From DATEAV01 sp964513155 (lineage in GTDB: Bacteria > Chloroflexota > Anaerolineae > Anaerolineales > E44-bin32): 35,472 nt of DNA. Positions 8,307 to 16,613 of this stretch are shown here, in pieces. The stretch spans positions 1 through 35,472 of the forward strand of contig CAZEMA010000014.1 in assembly GCA_964513155.1 (NCBI GenBank). Reading direction: 5' to 3'. The notes under the pieces are model-generated. The model did not search any database. It was given only the letters and a program-made list of their open reading frames with translations, and was not told where the DNA came from. Position numbers and translations under genes: made by a program. How positions within the stretch are numbered: the stretch's first letter is position 1; each line of letters begins with the position of its first letter.

Positions 8307-8984
8307 GGGTGACTCTCCTGCTCGTCTCGTTATCGCGCACCTGCGAGCGCCCGACTGAGTCTACCCCCAGAGCCACACCCCCCCTCAAAGAGCGAAGCTG
8401 CCTCTGCGCGCACCAAGAGCAGTGGCCACCCGAAAGAGCCAGGCCAGGGGCGGAATACGCCCAACCGAGGGGTGCCATACTGGGGAGCAGGCTAGCGGTC
8501 TACGCATCAGGCTCCGGGATGTTGTGGTGAATGACACGGGCAAGCCATCGGCCGCCATCACCACGATGCGTCGTCGAGTTCCGCAGTCGGTGAAACGGGA
8601 GGCGGCGTCGTCGAACCCCTACAGGAAGCCGCTCGGAAGCCGCAGGAGCCCTGGGTCAGACACTGCAGCCCTCTCGTTCCCATCCGCCTTGGCGTGAGGC
8701 CCCGTATTGTATGCGCCCGCGGGGTTCTTGTCATATGGAAAAGGGTAGGGCAGATGGGCACCCCCCTGCCCATCAGCTGCAGACTCCTGCTTGCAGGAAC
8801 GGCTGGAAAGTGGCACAATAGCAGCCGGCCGCAGGGCAAGCCGATCAGCGACCACGGCAAGCGCGAGCCGCCGGTTGCGACGAACGGGCGTCGGCCTATT
8901 CCCTCAGTCGAGTCATCCTAAAGCAACCGACGCAAGCTGTCGCAGGCTTTGTCTCGCGGCTCTCCGCTCGATCGTCCCACTCAG
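8307..8984. other. Long intergenic region between divergent GH20 and MFS genes
   Basis: About 680 nt separate two divergent genes. The short reading frames here lack family features or ribosome-binding sites and I do not call them. The region holds the GH20 ribosome-binding site, a hairpin at 8753-8774 (GATGGGCA / TGCCCATC, six-nt C loop, no T-run) and a candidate promoter at 8791-8819 pointing to the MFS gene. I see no tRNA cloverleaf. Confidence 0.5.
8791..8819 (+). promoter_or_regulatory. Candidate promoter TTGCAG-N17-CACAAT upstream of the MFS gene
   Basis: TTGCAG (8791-8796) is followed after 17 nt by CACAAT (8814-8819), preceded by TGG as an extended -10. It would give a leader of about 160 nt to the MFS start. 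Each hexamer departs from consensus, so this is tentative. Confidence 0.35.
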
Positions 8985-10250
8985 GTGGCTGCACTGGACA
9001 ACCCGTCTCGAGCCCGCTTCTCCTCTCCCTTCCTCTCCAGGCGGCTGGCCTTCTTTCTGCTAGCAATGGCCCTCACCGAAGCCACGCGCGCCATGACCTC
9101 CGTACAGATCCCTGTGTACCTGAGGGCGCTGGGAGCGGACGTAACCCAGGTCGGCCTGTTCTTCACTCTCTCGGCGATCATCCCCCTGGTGCTGCTCATC
9201 CTGGGTGGGTGGCTCTCGGACTCTCTGGGCCGGCTGAGGGCCATCGCGATCGGGAGCGTCGCCGGAGTCATTGCGTATATCATCTTCGCTATGGCCAGCT
9301 CGTGGCAAGGGGCCATCCTGGCCCCAGCCTTCCTGGCCGTCGCCTTCGCCCTGATCCGGCCCTCCTACCGGGCCTTCCTTGCAGACCAAACCCTGCCGGA
9401 GAACCGGGGCCGCATCTTTGGCTCCGCCGAAACCATCACCAACATTACCTGGATCTTCGGCCCGCCACTGGGTGGCTTCCTGGCCCAAAACTACGGCTTC
9501 GAGCGGCTCTTCTTCGTCACCGGCTTGGCCTACGCTGTAGCCGGGGAGGTCATCCTCCTCATCGCCCGGACCAACCCGCCGGCGGCTGAACCCGCCTCAG
9601 CCATACCGAGCCTTCGCTCGCTCCGCGCCTCGCTCCTCGAGATGGGCGCCTTGCTCCTCTCTGGCGGGGTGATCACCTGGCTTCTGATTACCGACGGCGT
9701 CCGGGATGTTGCCTTCCGGATGTCCTTCGAGCTCATGCCCGTCTACCTCAAAGACATCTGGGGGCTGACCGTCCAGGACATCGGGTTTCTGGACGGGATC
9801 TTCGGCGTCGTGCTGGTGGCCTCCAGCTACCCCGCCGGCTGGCTCTGCGACAAGATCAGCGAGCGCTTTGCCCTGGTTTGTGGCTTGGCCGCAGTCCTGG
9901 CCTCCAGGCTGGTCTTCATCCTCGTGTCGCACTTCTGGGGATTCGCCTTCTCCTGGTCGCTTCTGGCGATCGGGGTCGCCCTGATGGATCCGGCCATCCA
10001 GTCCCTGATCTCAAAGGGCGCCCCCCAACGCCTGCGCGGAATCTGTTATGGATTGTTGACGACAAGCTGGGGGCTGATTTCGCTGCCCTCACCATGGATT
10101 GGCGGCCTACTCTGGGCCCACTTTGGCCCGCAAGTCCCCTTCTTGGCGACGGTGTTGCTGGGCGCGCTGACGATCATCCCCGCATGGACCAAGCTGGCGG
10201 TGCCCAAGGCCGGCCCCGAAACCACCAAGGATGCCCGGCCGACAGCCTGA
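8985..10250 (+). CDS. Major facilitator superfamily transporter
   Basis: The protein of about 421 residues has 11-12 hydrophobic segments beginning at RRLAFFLLAMAL. It carries the MFS loop 2-3 signature GGWLSDSLGRLRAIA, a second half starting near LLEMGALLLSGGVITWLL, and the repeat-2 counterpart SYPAGWLCDKISERFAL. It is an inner-membrane secondary transporter; substrate and direction cannot be inferred. The N-terminus is uncertain: a TTG at 8949, GTG at 8985 and ATG at 9066 are in frame. 8985 is chosen because it leaves a short cytoplasmic tail before helix 1, whereas 9066 would cut into helix 1. No Shine-Dalgarno sequence is evident. Confidence 0.87.
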   Translation: MAALDNPSRARFSSPFLSRRLAFFLLAMALTEATRAMTSVQIPVYLRALGADVTQVGLFFTLSAIIPLVLLILGGWLSDSLGRLRAIAIGSVAGVIAYIIFAMASSWQGAILAPAFLAVAFALIRPSYRAFLADQTLPENRGRIFGSAETITNITWIFGPPLGGFLAQNYGFERLFFVTGLAYAVAGEVILLIARTNPPAAEPASAIPSLRSLRASLLEMGALLLSGGVITWLLITDGVRDVAFRMSFELMPVYLKDIWGLTVQDIGFLDGIFGVVLVASSYPAGWLCDKISERFALVCGLAAVLASRLVFILVSHFWGFAFSWSLLAIGVALMDPAIQSLISKGAPQRLRGICYGLLTTSWGLISLPSPWIGGLLWAHFGPQVPFLATVLLGALTIIPAWTKLAVPKAGPETTKDARPTA

Positions 10251-10296
10251 TCCCCTCCTGCCCCGATGACCCCCCGAAGCACAGGACGGCCCCGAC

Positions 10297-10312
10297 GGGC
10301 TGGCCGCAGCCC
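10297..10312 (+). terminator. Possible weak hairpin after the MFS gene
   Basis: GGGCTG and CAGCCC form a 6-bp stem with a four-nt loop (GCCG) 46 nt after the MFS stop. There is no T-run, so it is only a possible terminator. Confidence 0.2.
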
Positions 10313-10406
10313 GCTGGGCGACCTTCGACGCTCCAAGGCCCGGGGGCATGGCCAGCACGGAACCCAGCTCCCACAGCCACGCCAGTTCAATCCCCGGACC
10401 GAACGC

Positions 10407-10435
10407 TTGACCCACCCCTGCCCGGATGATACACT
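10407..10435 (+). promoter_or_regulatory. Sigma-70-type promoter TTGACC-N17-TACACT of the ATP-grasp/GNAT pair
   Basis: TTGACC (10407-10412) and TACACT (10430-10435) are exactly 17 nt apart, and TGA precedes the -10 box as an extended element. Predicted transcription starts near 10442, giving a leader of about 33 nt that contains the AGGAG ribosome-binding site of the next gene. Confidence 0.6.
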
Positions 10436-10474
10436 GCACAAGGTTTGCTCTCGAAGAACTGAAGAGGAGATCTC

Positions 10475-11716
10475 GTGCCGCTCCCGTCAGTTCGGGGAGC
10501 CCAATCCCTGACGATGAAGAAGCGCGCCAAACGATCCCCCGAAGCCCCCGCCATCAAGCCAGTTCCCCCTGAGAGGAAAGAAGATTCCGAAGAGCCTCCA
10601 TGGCGGGCGCAGCGCCAGCTCAAGGCGGATGCCCGACGACGTGCCTCGGCCCATGTGCCTCCGCAGCCGCCGGCACGCCGTGGACATCGGCCAGCCGCTC
10701 GCCGCTTCTCCAGCGTGAGTGACCTCCAGGTGGTCGTATTGCACAGCCAGGCCCTCGGCCTGGAGCGCGGGCGCCCCGAAGACCGGATCGCCGACGAGGA
10801 GACGGAGCTTGTCGCCAAAGAGATCGTCCAGGCCCTCGAGGGTCGGGTCAAGGCGGTGTACCGGGTGCCCGTGTGGGACGACCTCGAGGCCGCTCTTCGA
10901 CAGTTCGACCCCCGGGCGCACGTGGTCTTCAACCTGGTTGAAAGCCTGGCGGGCCGGGCCTTCACCGAGCCGGAGGCTCCCCGCTTCTTGCGGGCGAGGG
11001 GCTTCGCTCACACCGGCGGCTCCTCCCGCTGCCTGGAGCGCACCGCCAACAAGCCAATGACGAAAAGGCTCGTTGCCGCGGCCGGCTTGGCGACGCCCAG
11101 CTACCAGGTCTTCCGCCGCAAGGGCCAGCAAGAGTTCACCGTGCCCCTGCCCGCCATCGTCAAGCCGGTGGGCGAGGGCGGGAGCTTCGGCGTAACACAG
11201 GATTCGCTGGTCCGCACCTCGGACTCCCTGGCAGCCAGGATTGACTACTGCCTGGAGACCTATCGCCAGCCGGTGTTGGTCGAGCAGTTCATCATCGGGC
11301 GCGAACTCAACGTCGCGCTGTGGGGTAACCGAGAGCCCATTGTCCTGCCCATCTCCGAAGTCCTTTTCGCCTGGACGCAGGACCCGCTCCAGCAGATCGT
11401 CACCTTCGACAGCAAGTGGATCCCCCAGTCGGTCGAATACAGGGGGACACCCGGAGTCTGCCCTGCCCCCCTCTCGGCCGAGGACGAGGACCGGGTGCGT
11501 TCTACCGCCCTCCGTGCCTACAAGGCTTTGTCCGTCCGGGGTTACGCTCGCGTCGACATGCGGCTTGGCGGCGGCGTCCCCTACGTCCTGGAGATCAACG
11601 TCAACCCTGACCTGGCCCGCAACGCCGGCTTCTTCCGATCCGCCAGAACCGCCGGCTATACCTATGAAGACATGATCCTGCGCATTTTGGAGTTGGCAAT
11701 CACTGCCCAGCCATGA
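10475..11716 (+). CDS. ATP-grasp ligase related to D-alanine-D-alanine ligase
   Basis: This 413-residue protein belongs to the ATP-grasp superfamily near D-Ala-D-Ala ligase. Family features are VFNLVESLAG (151-160), HTGGSS...NKPMTKRLVAAAGLATP (179-208), a nucleotide-binding Lys in AIVKPVGEGGSFGV (K230), VLVEQFIIGRELNVALWG (267-284), and metal ligands D361 and E373/N375 in YVLEINVNPDL. It probably joins a carboxylate to an amine using ATP. About 80 N-terminal residues are basic and Pro-rich and are not part of normal Ddl proteins. A GTG start at 10475 is fixed by AGGAG at 10465-10469, five nt upstream; an ATG at 10514 would shorten the tail. Peptidoglycan genes are absent nearby, so a role other than cell-wall D-Ala-D-Ala synthesis is possible. 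Its stop overlaps the next start (ATGA). Confidence 0.87.
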   Translation: MPLPSVRGAQSLTMKKRAKRSPEAPAIKPVPPERKEDSEEPPWRAQRQLKADARRRASAHVPPQPPARRGHRPAARRFSSVSDLQVVVLHSQALGLERGRPEDRIADEETELVAKEIVQALEGRVKAVYRVPVWDDLEAALRQFDPRAHVVFNLVESLAGRAFTEPEAPRFLRARGFAHTGGSSRCLERTANKPMTKRLVAAAGLATPSYQVFRRKGQQEFTVPLPAIVKPVGEGGSFGVTQDSLVRTSDSLAARIDYCLETYRQPVLVEQFIIGRELNVALWGNREPIVLPISEVLFAWTQDPLQQIVTFDSKWIPQSVEYRGTPGVCPAPLSAEDEDRVRSTALRAYKALSVRGYARVDMRLGGGVPYVLEINVNPDLARNAGFFRSARTAGYTYEDMILRILELAITAQP

Positions 11717-12216
11717 CCACGATCCGAACCACCACTGCCCAGGACGTAGACGCCATTCTACGCATGGCCGCCTCCGAGCCTCTGTTCAACACGCAGGAGG
11801 CGGCATGCGTCGATGAGCTTCTTACCGACTACCTGGGGAAGGCCGATCATGGTGGGTACTACTTCCTGACGGCGGAGGCCGAGGGCCGGGTCGTCGGCTT
11901 TGCCTGCTATGGCCCTACCGCCCTGACAGACGGCACCTACGACTTGTATTGGATTTGTGTGGACCGTGGGTCTGCCGGGAAGGGGATCGGGACGGCACTG
12001 ATGCACCGGGCAGAGGCCGAGATCGCCCGATCGAAGGGGCGCTTGATCATCGTGGAGACGTCCGGGACCCCTGCCTACGCGCCCACCCGCGCCTTCTACG
12101 AGCATCTAGGCTACCAGCGGGTTGCCTCGGTCCCGAGCTATTACAGGGCGGGCGACGACCTGGTGATCTACACCAGACCCATAACCCATGCGGACTTGCA
12201 GCAGGCTGGGGGGTAG
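11713..12216 (+). CDS. GNAT family N-acetyltransferase
   Basis: The 167-residue protein shows the GNAT fold: a first strand-helix (TTIRTTTAQDVDAILRMA), the acyl-CoA pyrophosphate-binding motif GSAGKGIGTALM (motif A), IVETSG, and a closing FYEHLGYQRVASVPSYY. It should transfer an acetyl group from acetyl-CoA to an amine. The ATG overlaps the TGA of the ATP-grasp gene by four bases, so translation is coupled and the two enzymes probably work on the same substrate, for example acetylating an amino acid or dipeptide made by the ligase. The actual substrate is unknown. Confidence 0.87.
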   Translation: MTTIRTTTAQDVDAILRMAASEPLFNTQEAACVDELLTDYLGKADHGGYYFLTAEAEGRVVGFACYGPTALTDGTYDLYWICVDRGSAGKGIGTALMHRAEAEIARSKGRLIIVETSGTPAYAPTRAFYEHLGYQRVASVPSYYRAGDDLVIYTRPITHADLQQAGG

Positions 12217-12820
12217 CTGGCAGTAGCCCGCGGCTGGCCGACGCCAACCCGGCTCGCACCGCTGGCTATCAGCCGTGGCCGGTCGGAGACACACAGGGAA
12301 GCTGCACTCAAGCTCTTTGGGGAAAGAGGAGAGCCCCCTGTCATCCGTAGAATGGCCGGCACTGCCGCTCTCGCCGGAAGGCCCACCACGTCATAAGACC
12401 GCATGGTGGAAGGGCATCTCCCCTGCCGGGTTGGCGCTTTCGCATCCCAAACCTCCGCTCTGGGGGGAGCGGAATGGGCAATTTGGCGGGAGAGAGCCGC
12501 GGTCGACGCGGGGCTTGCAATCCTACGGTGGCCTGGGGCTCTGGTATCTACCAATGTAGCCTACCCCATCGGTTAGGTCAAGGAACGGTACACTTAAAAA
12601 AGGTACTACAACAGGTGCCGGTCGGCCGTTAGCGGCCCCGAGAGACTACGATTCTGCTGGCCGCCATTCGGACCACCTTGGGCACGCGGATCGTAATGAC
12701 GAGAGGGCGGATGCCTCGAGTCCCGCAGGCTCCTTGTCCCCGAAGCCTGTGCCTGAAGGCGAAGACAGTCCGGGGGAGGCTCCGGCGCCGGCCGCCGAGA
12801 GACCGGAGCGTAGATTAACG
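12217..12820. other. Long intergenic region with an AT-richer island
   Basis: About 600 nt hold no gene I can support. Visible elements are a 7-bp hairpin TCCGCTC / GAGCGGA around 12450-12470, and an AT-richer patch near 12586-12612 in which GGTAC occurs twice around a run of six A. Short reading frames here show no conserved features. It may contain the terminator of the ATP-grasp/GNAT pair or a small RNA, but neither can be demonstrated. Confidence 0.4.
12811..12816 (+). promoter_or_regulatory. Possible -10 box (TAGATT) directly before the lipid kinase
   Basis: TAGATT ends four nt before the ATG at 12821, the same geometry as before the methyltransferase gene. A GGAG at 12805-12808 is too far (12 nt) to be a convincing ribosome-binding site. 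Tentative. Confidence 0.22.
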
Positions 12821-13735
12821 ATGACACATCGTGTCCGATTGATCTTCAACGCTTACGCACAGCGCGGCCGTGCCCGGGAAACGGCCTCAACGCTGCGCAC
12901 CCTCGTCGCCCAGTATCCAGAAGCCGAATGGACACCCACGGAGTACCCATCCCATGCCACCGAGCTTGCCCGCCAGGCCGCCGAGCAAGGCTATGACGTC
13001 GTCGCGGCCATCGGGGGCGACGGCACGGTAAGCGAGGTCCTCGACGGTCTGATGGGTCTGCCGCCGGAGCGCAGGCCTGCCCTGGCCTCGGTCCCGATCG
13101 GGTCCGGCAACGACTTCAGTTCCGCCGTGGGGATCTCCCCTGACATCTCTACTACCATGCACCGGGTGTTCACGGGCACCCGGCGCGGGATCGACCTGGG
13201 GCAGGTCACTGATGGCTCGGGCCGCACTCAGTACTTCGGCAACGTCCTCGGCATCGGCTTCGATGCCAACGTCACCTTCCACTCCTACCAGAGTACCCAC
13301 CTGCAGGGGTTCAGCATGTACCTGTGGGCCGTGATCCAGACCATCATCCTCAACCACGACGCTCCTCGCATGAGCCTGACCATCGACGGGCAGCAGACGG
13401 AAGAGGAAGCTCTCCTGCTGACGTTCTGCAATGGCCGGCGCGAGGGCGGCGGTTTCGCCGTCGCCCCCGAGGCCCGACCTGACGATGGCCTGCTCAACTA
13501 CGCCATGATCCGCAAGGTTTCACGGCCAGCAATGTTACGCCTGATCCCCGAGGTGATGAAGGGCACCCACGGGCGATTCTCGTCGGTCCGTCTGGGCACC
13601 TTCCATGACCTCGAGCTCCAGTCGGATCGACCGATGCCCGTCCAAATCGACGGCGAGATGTTCGCCGGGTTCGACTCCGACGTGGTCGCTCTGAAGGCCA
13701 GGGTTCTCCCCAAGGCGCTGCAGGTCATCGTCTGA
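12821..13735 (+). CDS. Diacylglycerol/lipid kinase, YegS/DagK family
   Basis: The 304-residue protein has the DAGK catalytic signature: IFNAYAQRGRA at the N-terminus, the GGDGT loop (65-69, in AAIGGDGTVSEVLDGL), and PIGSGNDFSSAVGI (92-105) in place of the common GTGNDFA. GIGFDANV and CNGRREGGGFAVAPEARPDDGLLNY follow. It should phosphorylate diacylglycerol or a related lipid using ATP, at the cytoplasmic membrane face. The ATG at 12821 gives the normal family N-terminus; an upstream in-frame start at 12734 would add 29 Pro/Glu-rich residues and is less likely. The next gene starts 50 nt downstream on the same strand. Confidence 0.9.
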   Translation: MTHRVRLIFNAYAQRGRARETASTLRTLVAQYPEAEWTPTEYPSHATELARQAAEQGYDVVAAIGGDGTVSEVLDGLMGLPPERRPALASVPIGSGNDFSSAVGISPDISTTMHRVFTGTRRGIDLGQVTDGSGRTQYFGNVLGIGFDANVTFHSYQSTHLQGFSMYLWAVIQTIILNHDAPRMSLTIDGQQTEEEALLLTFCNGRREGGGFAVAPEARPDDGLLNYAMIRKVSRPAMLRLIPEVMKGTHGRFSSVRLGTFHDLELQSDRPMPVQIDGEMFAGFDSDVVALKARVLPKALQVIV

Positions 13736-13785
13736 CTCAAGGCGCAAGGGGCCTCACCGGCTGCCGGCCGGAGCCGCGGAGAAAC

Positions 13786-15465
13786 ATGCAGGCCTTGCTG
13801 CGAACACTCCAGGATCACGACCTGGGGCATCTGCGGATCGTCGCCGAGCTCTGGGGGATCGACCTGCCCTCGGGCCCGGCCCTGGAGGCCGCCCAGGCGC
13901 TAGCCCAGGCCATGCTTGACCCCGCCGCCGCGTTGGAGCAGGCCGAGAGCCTGCCGCCATCGGCTCGGCAGACCCTGGACTTCCTGCTCCGCAGCGGGGG
14001 GCGCTTTGCCCTGGCTGATCTTCTCCGCCAGTTCGGTCCCCTGCGAGAGATGGGCCCCGGCAAGCGCGATCGCGAGAAGCCCTGGCGAGACCCGGCATCG
14101 CCACTCGAGGCCCTCTGGTATCGTGGCCTGATCGCCCGCGCTTTCGCTGAGACCCCCACCGGCCCGCAGGAGTTCGCCTTCGTCCCCTCTGACCTCAGCC
14201 CGCTGCTCCCGGCGCCTGCGCCAACTCCGGCCGCGCCTCTCGGTCGCTCCGCCGCTCCGCCAGCCTGGATCGTCCCCGCCTCCACCGCTGCCCCCGACGA
14301 CGCCACGACGCTGTTGGCTGCCCTGCGCCGCCGGAGTTCGAGCACCCTGCCACCCGCGCCCGCCCGCATGGCCTCGCTTGCCCCATTCCTCGAAAGGCCC
14401 GAGACCGCGGGTCTACTGCTGACTCTCCTTCTGCAGGAGGGGGTTCTCAGCGGCCCACCCTTCCGCCCCTCGCCCGATGCGATTCGCCATTTCCTCGACG
14501 CTCCCCGCCCCGAGGCCAATCGAGCTCTTTTGAACGCCTGGCTGCGTTCCAGTTCCTGGAATGACCTGGCTCACCTTCCCCATCTCCAGATTGCCGGACC
14601 GTCCTGGCCCAACGATCCGATCCCTGCCCGGCAGGCGCTCTTGGACCTGCTGCGCCACATCCCCGCGGGGGACTGGTGGGACCTGGAGGCCTTCGTCGCC
14701 GCAGTCCACGACAGCCAACCCGGCTTCCAACGTCCTGCCGGCGATTTCGACTCCTGGTATGTGCAGGAGGCCAAGAGCGGCGCGTTCCTTCGGGGCTTCG
14801 AGCACTGGGAGATGGTCGACGGCGCCCTACTTCGCTTCCTGATCGCCGGGCCGCTGCACTGGCTGGGAGTCCTCGACCTCGGCGGGCCCGGTCCCGAGAC
14901 CCCGCCGACAGCCTTTCGGCAGACCCCTCTTGCCGCGAGTCTGCAGGATCCGCATGTCCCCCTGGTAGAGGAAGGACAGCCCACCAAGGCAGCCTTGCGG
15001 GCCGACGGCGGCCTGGTTATCCCCCACGACGCCTCCCGCTCCTTGCGCTACCAGGTTGCACGGTTCTGTGCCTGGGAGGGACGCGGGACACAGGGGTACG
15101 CCTTCCGGTTAACCCCCGCCTCCCTCCAAGCCGCGGCTGGCCAGGGACTGAAGCAGACCCACATGGTTGCCGTCCTGGAAGCGGCCACCGGCCGGAGTCT
15201 TCCCGAGCCCTTGCATCGTGGCCTGGCGCGCTGGGCCAGGCGCGGGCGCGAGGCGTGGATGGAGCGCCCTTTGGTGCTTCGGCTGGAGAGCGCAGCCGTT
15301 TTCCGGGAGCTCAAAGCCAATCCGGCGACCGCCCGCTACCTGGGCGAAAGCCTCGGCCCAACGACGGTGGCGATCCTCGACAAGGATTGGGGGCGCTTGT
15401 GTGCGGCCGCCGCAAAGATCGGCCTTCTCATCCAGCCCCCTGCCCCACGAGACGAGTCCCCCTAG
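13786..15465 (+). CDS. Helicase-associated (XPB/Ssl2-like) domain protein without a helicase motor
   Basis: The 559-residue protein has a C-terminal part resembling the XPB/Ssl2-like helicase-associated domain (PF13625 type): LRADGGLVIPHDASRSLRYQVARFCAWEG, then YAFRLTPASLQAAAGQGLKQTHMVAVLEAA, a winged-helix-like arrangement. The N-terminal part (SARQTLDFLLRSGGRFALADLLRQFG) also looks like a winged helix. No Walker A or DEAD/DEAH motif is present, so it is not itself a helicase. It may bind DNA or partner with an XPB-type helicase elsewhere. The middle is Ala/Pro-rich (about 140-195). The ATG has CGGAG six nt upstream. It ends at a strong convergent hairpin. Confidence 0.7.
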   Translation: MQALLRTLQDHDLGHLRIVAELWGIDLPSGPALEAAQALAQAMLDPAAALEQAESLPPSARQTLDFLLRSGGRFALADLLRQFGPLREMGPGKRDREKPWRDPASPLEALWYRGLIARAFAETPTGPQEFAFVPSDLSPLLPAPAPTPAAPLGRSAAPPAWIVPASTAAPDDATTLLAALRRRSSSTLPPAPARMASLAPFLERPETAGLLLTLLLQEGVLSGPPFRPSPDAIRHFLDAPRPEANRALLNAWLRSSSWNDLAHLPHLQIAGPSWPNDPIPARQALLDLLRHIPAGDWWDLEAFVAAVHDSQPGFQRPAGDFDSWYVQEAKSGAFLRGFEHWEMVDGALLRFLIAGPLHWLGVLDLGGPGPETPPTAFRQTPLAASLQDPHVPLVEEGQPTKAALRADGGLVIPHDASRSLRYQVARFCAWEGRGTQGYAFRLTPASLQAAAGQGLKQTHMVAVLEAATGRSLPEPLHRGLARWARRGREAWMERPLVLRLESAAVFRELKANPATARYLGESLGPTTVAILDKDWGRLCAAAAKIGLLIQPPAPRDESP

Positions 15466-15597
15466 TGTCGCGTCTCGTAAGTTCGCTTATCAATCCCCTC
15501 TAGCGAGTTCTCGACATATACGTCCGCGGCCGCGGCACCGCGAGTAATGGCGGCGGTCGCCCTCGATCCCCACCCCTTGCGCCGCGAGGAAAGAAGC

Positions 15598-15644
15598 CGT
15601 CACAGGTGGAGGTGTAGGCTGCGCCCACACCTCCACCTGTGACG
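15598..15644. terminator. Perfect 18-bp inverted repeat between convergent genes
   Basis: CGTCACAGGTGGAGGTGT (15598-15615) and its exact reverse complement (15627-15644) flank an 11-nt loop, and GG/CC inside the loop could add two more pairs beyond one mismatch. It sits between two convergent stops (15465 and 15682). This is most simply a bidirectional terminator, although neither side has a T-run. Confidence 0.6.
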
Positions 15645-15681
15645 ATTCATCTCCTTCAGGCTTGGCGTCACCAGCAGGCGC

Positions 15682-16143
15682 CTATGTCTTCTCCAGGTAG
15701 CGCCGCAAACTGGGCCCGAGGATGAGGTAGCGGAAGTCCTTCCCCCGGAGCGTCATCACCGCGCCGGCAACTGCATATGCGAGCGCGACCAGCCATCCCA
15801 ACAGGACCCCGGAGAGAACCAGGAAGGGGAGCGCGACCGAGAGGTAGAAGACAGGGCCCGGCCCTTCGGCGAAACGCTCGATCTGCGCCTCCGTCGCGGG
15901 CGCGACGATGATCATCGCCAGTGCCGAAAGCATGTAGCAGCCCATCCCCAGGAACCAGCCAAGGACGATCAGGAGTTGGTAGACGATAGCCTGGAGCGAC
16001 TGGAAGCGAACGTACTCCGACTTGTCCTTCTGGCTTGCCCAGATGACGATGGCGGCAATGAGGCCCCACATCGGCAGGATCGTGGAGACGTGCGACAGGG
16101 CAGCCAAGATGCGTTCATCTTGGACGGGGGCTTGGGAGGTGAC
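15682..16143 (-). CDS. DUF4870 (Tic20-like) membrane protein, 5' end lost in the gap
   Basis: The visible 153 residues match DUF4870: AALSHVSTILPMWGLIAAIVIWA (first helix), the conserved DKSEYVRFQSLQAIVYQLL, then two further hydrophobic stretches ending in AVAGAVMTLRGKDFRYLILG. An in-frame TTG at 16107 could be read as the start, but the reading frame continues upstream without a stop (VTSQAPVQDERIL, a normal family N-terminus) right to the N-run. The true start is therefore in the gap. It is a small integral membrane protein of unknown role. Confidence 0.82.
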   Translation of the reverse strand, partial: VTSQAPVQDERILAALSHVSTILPMWGLIAAIVIWASQKDKSEYVRFQSLQAIVYQLLIVLGWFLGMGCYMLSALAMIIVAPATEAQIERFAEGPGPVFYLSVALPFLVLSGVLLGWLVALAYAVAGAVMTLRGKDFRYLILGPSLRRYLEKT

Positions 16144-16243
16144 NNNNNNNNNNNNNNNNNNNNNNNNNNNNNNNNNNNNNNNNNNNNNNNNNNNNNNNNN
16201 NNNNNNNNNNNNNNNNNNNNNNNNNNNNNNNNNNNNNNNNNNN
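16144..16243. other. Assembly gap of 100 N
   Basis: Exactly 100 N join two contigs; the real distance is unknown. It interrupts the DUF4870 gene (5' side lost) and the receiver gene (3' side lost), both on the minus strand. Any reading frame crossing it is an artefact. Confidence 0.99.
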
Positions 16244-16604
16244 TCAGCGCCTCGAGAATCGCCGCTTCCATCTCTTCAACCGTAACCGGCTTGAATACGA
16301 ACGCATCCGCCCCCAGGCCTATGGCCTGATCTACCTGAACGTCGGTTGTCTCCGATGAGAGCATGACGACCGGGATCCCCTTCAGCACCTCCTGCCTTCG
16401 CATGAACTCCAACAGGTCGATCCCACTGACCTCGGGCATGTTGATGTCAAGCACCATCACGTCGGGTCGTTTGCCCGCCTGCAGCCGGCCGACAGCGCCT
16501 CGAGCGTTCCGGAAGGTCTCCACCGTGTAGTTGAGCATGCGCAGCATCAACCGGATCGCATTGGTCATCTCATCATCGTCGTCAACGATCCAGATGACCG
16601 TCAT
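16244..16604 (-). CDS. Response-regulator receiver protein, 3' end lost in the gap
   Basis: The visible 120 residues are a near-complete CheY-like receiver: acidic cluster VDDDDE (8-12), phospho-acceptor D53 in VLDINMP, the Ser switch in VMLSSET (S83/S84) and K105 in FVFKPV. Whether an output domain follows is hidden by the N-run. The ATG is strongly supported by AGGAGG at 16610-16615, which overlaps the uvrC stop codon, so translation is coupled to uvrC. No histidine kinase is adjacent in this group. Confidence 0.87.
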
Positions 16605-16613
16605 TTGCGCCTC

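Noticed and set aside
8600..8622. TCGAACCCC as a possible tRNA T-arm on the minus strand
   Set aside because: The flanking bases do not form the five-pair T-stem and no acceptor, D or anticodon arm can be drawn.
8309..8948. Several short plus- and minus-strand frames (60-180 codons)
   Set aside because: They overlap each other in different frames, lack ribosome-binding sites and show no recognisable family features.
15969..16604. A long minus-strand frame running through the N-run and joining the receiver to downstream sequence
   Set aside because: The part beyond the N is a wrong frame of the DUF4870 gene; the join is an artefact of the 100-N gap.
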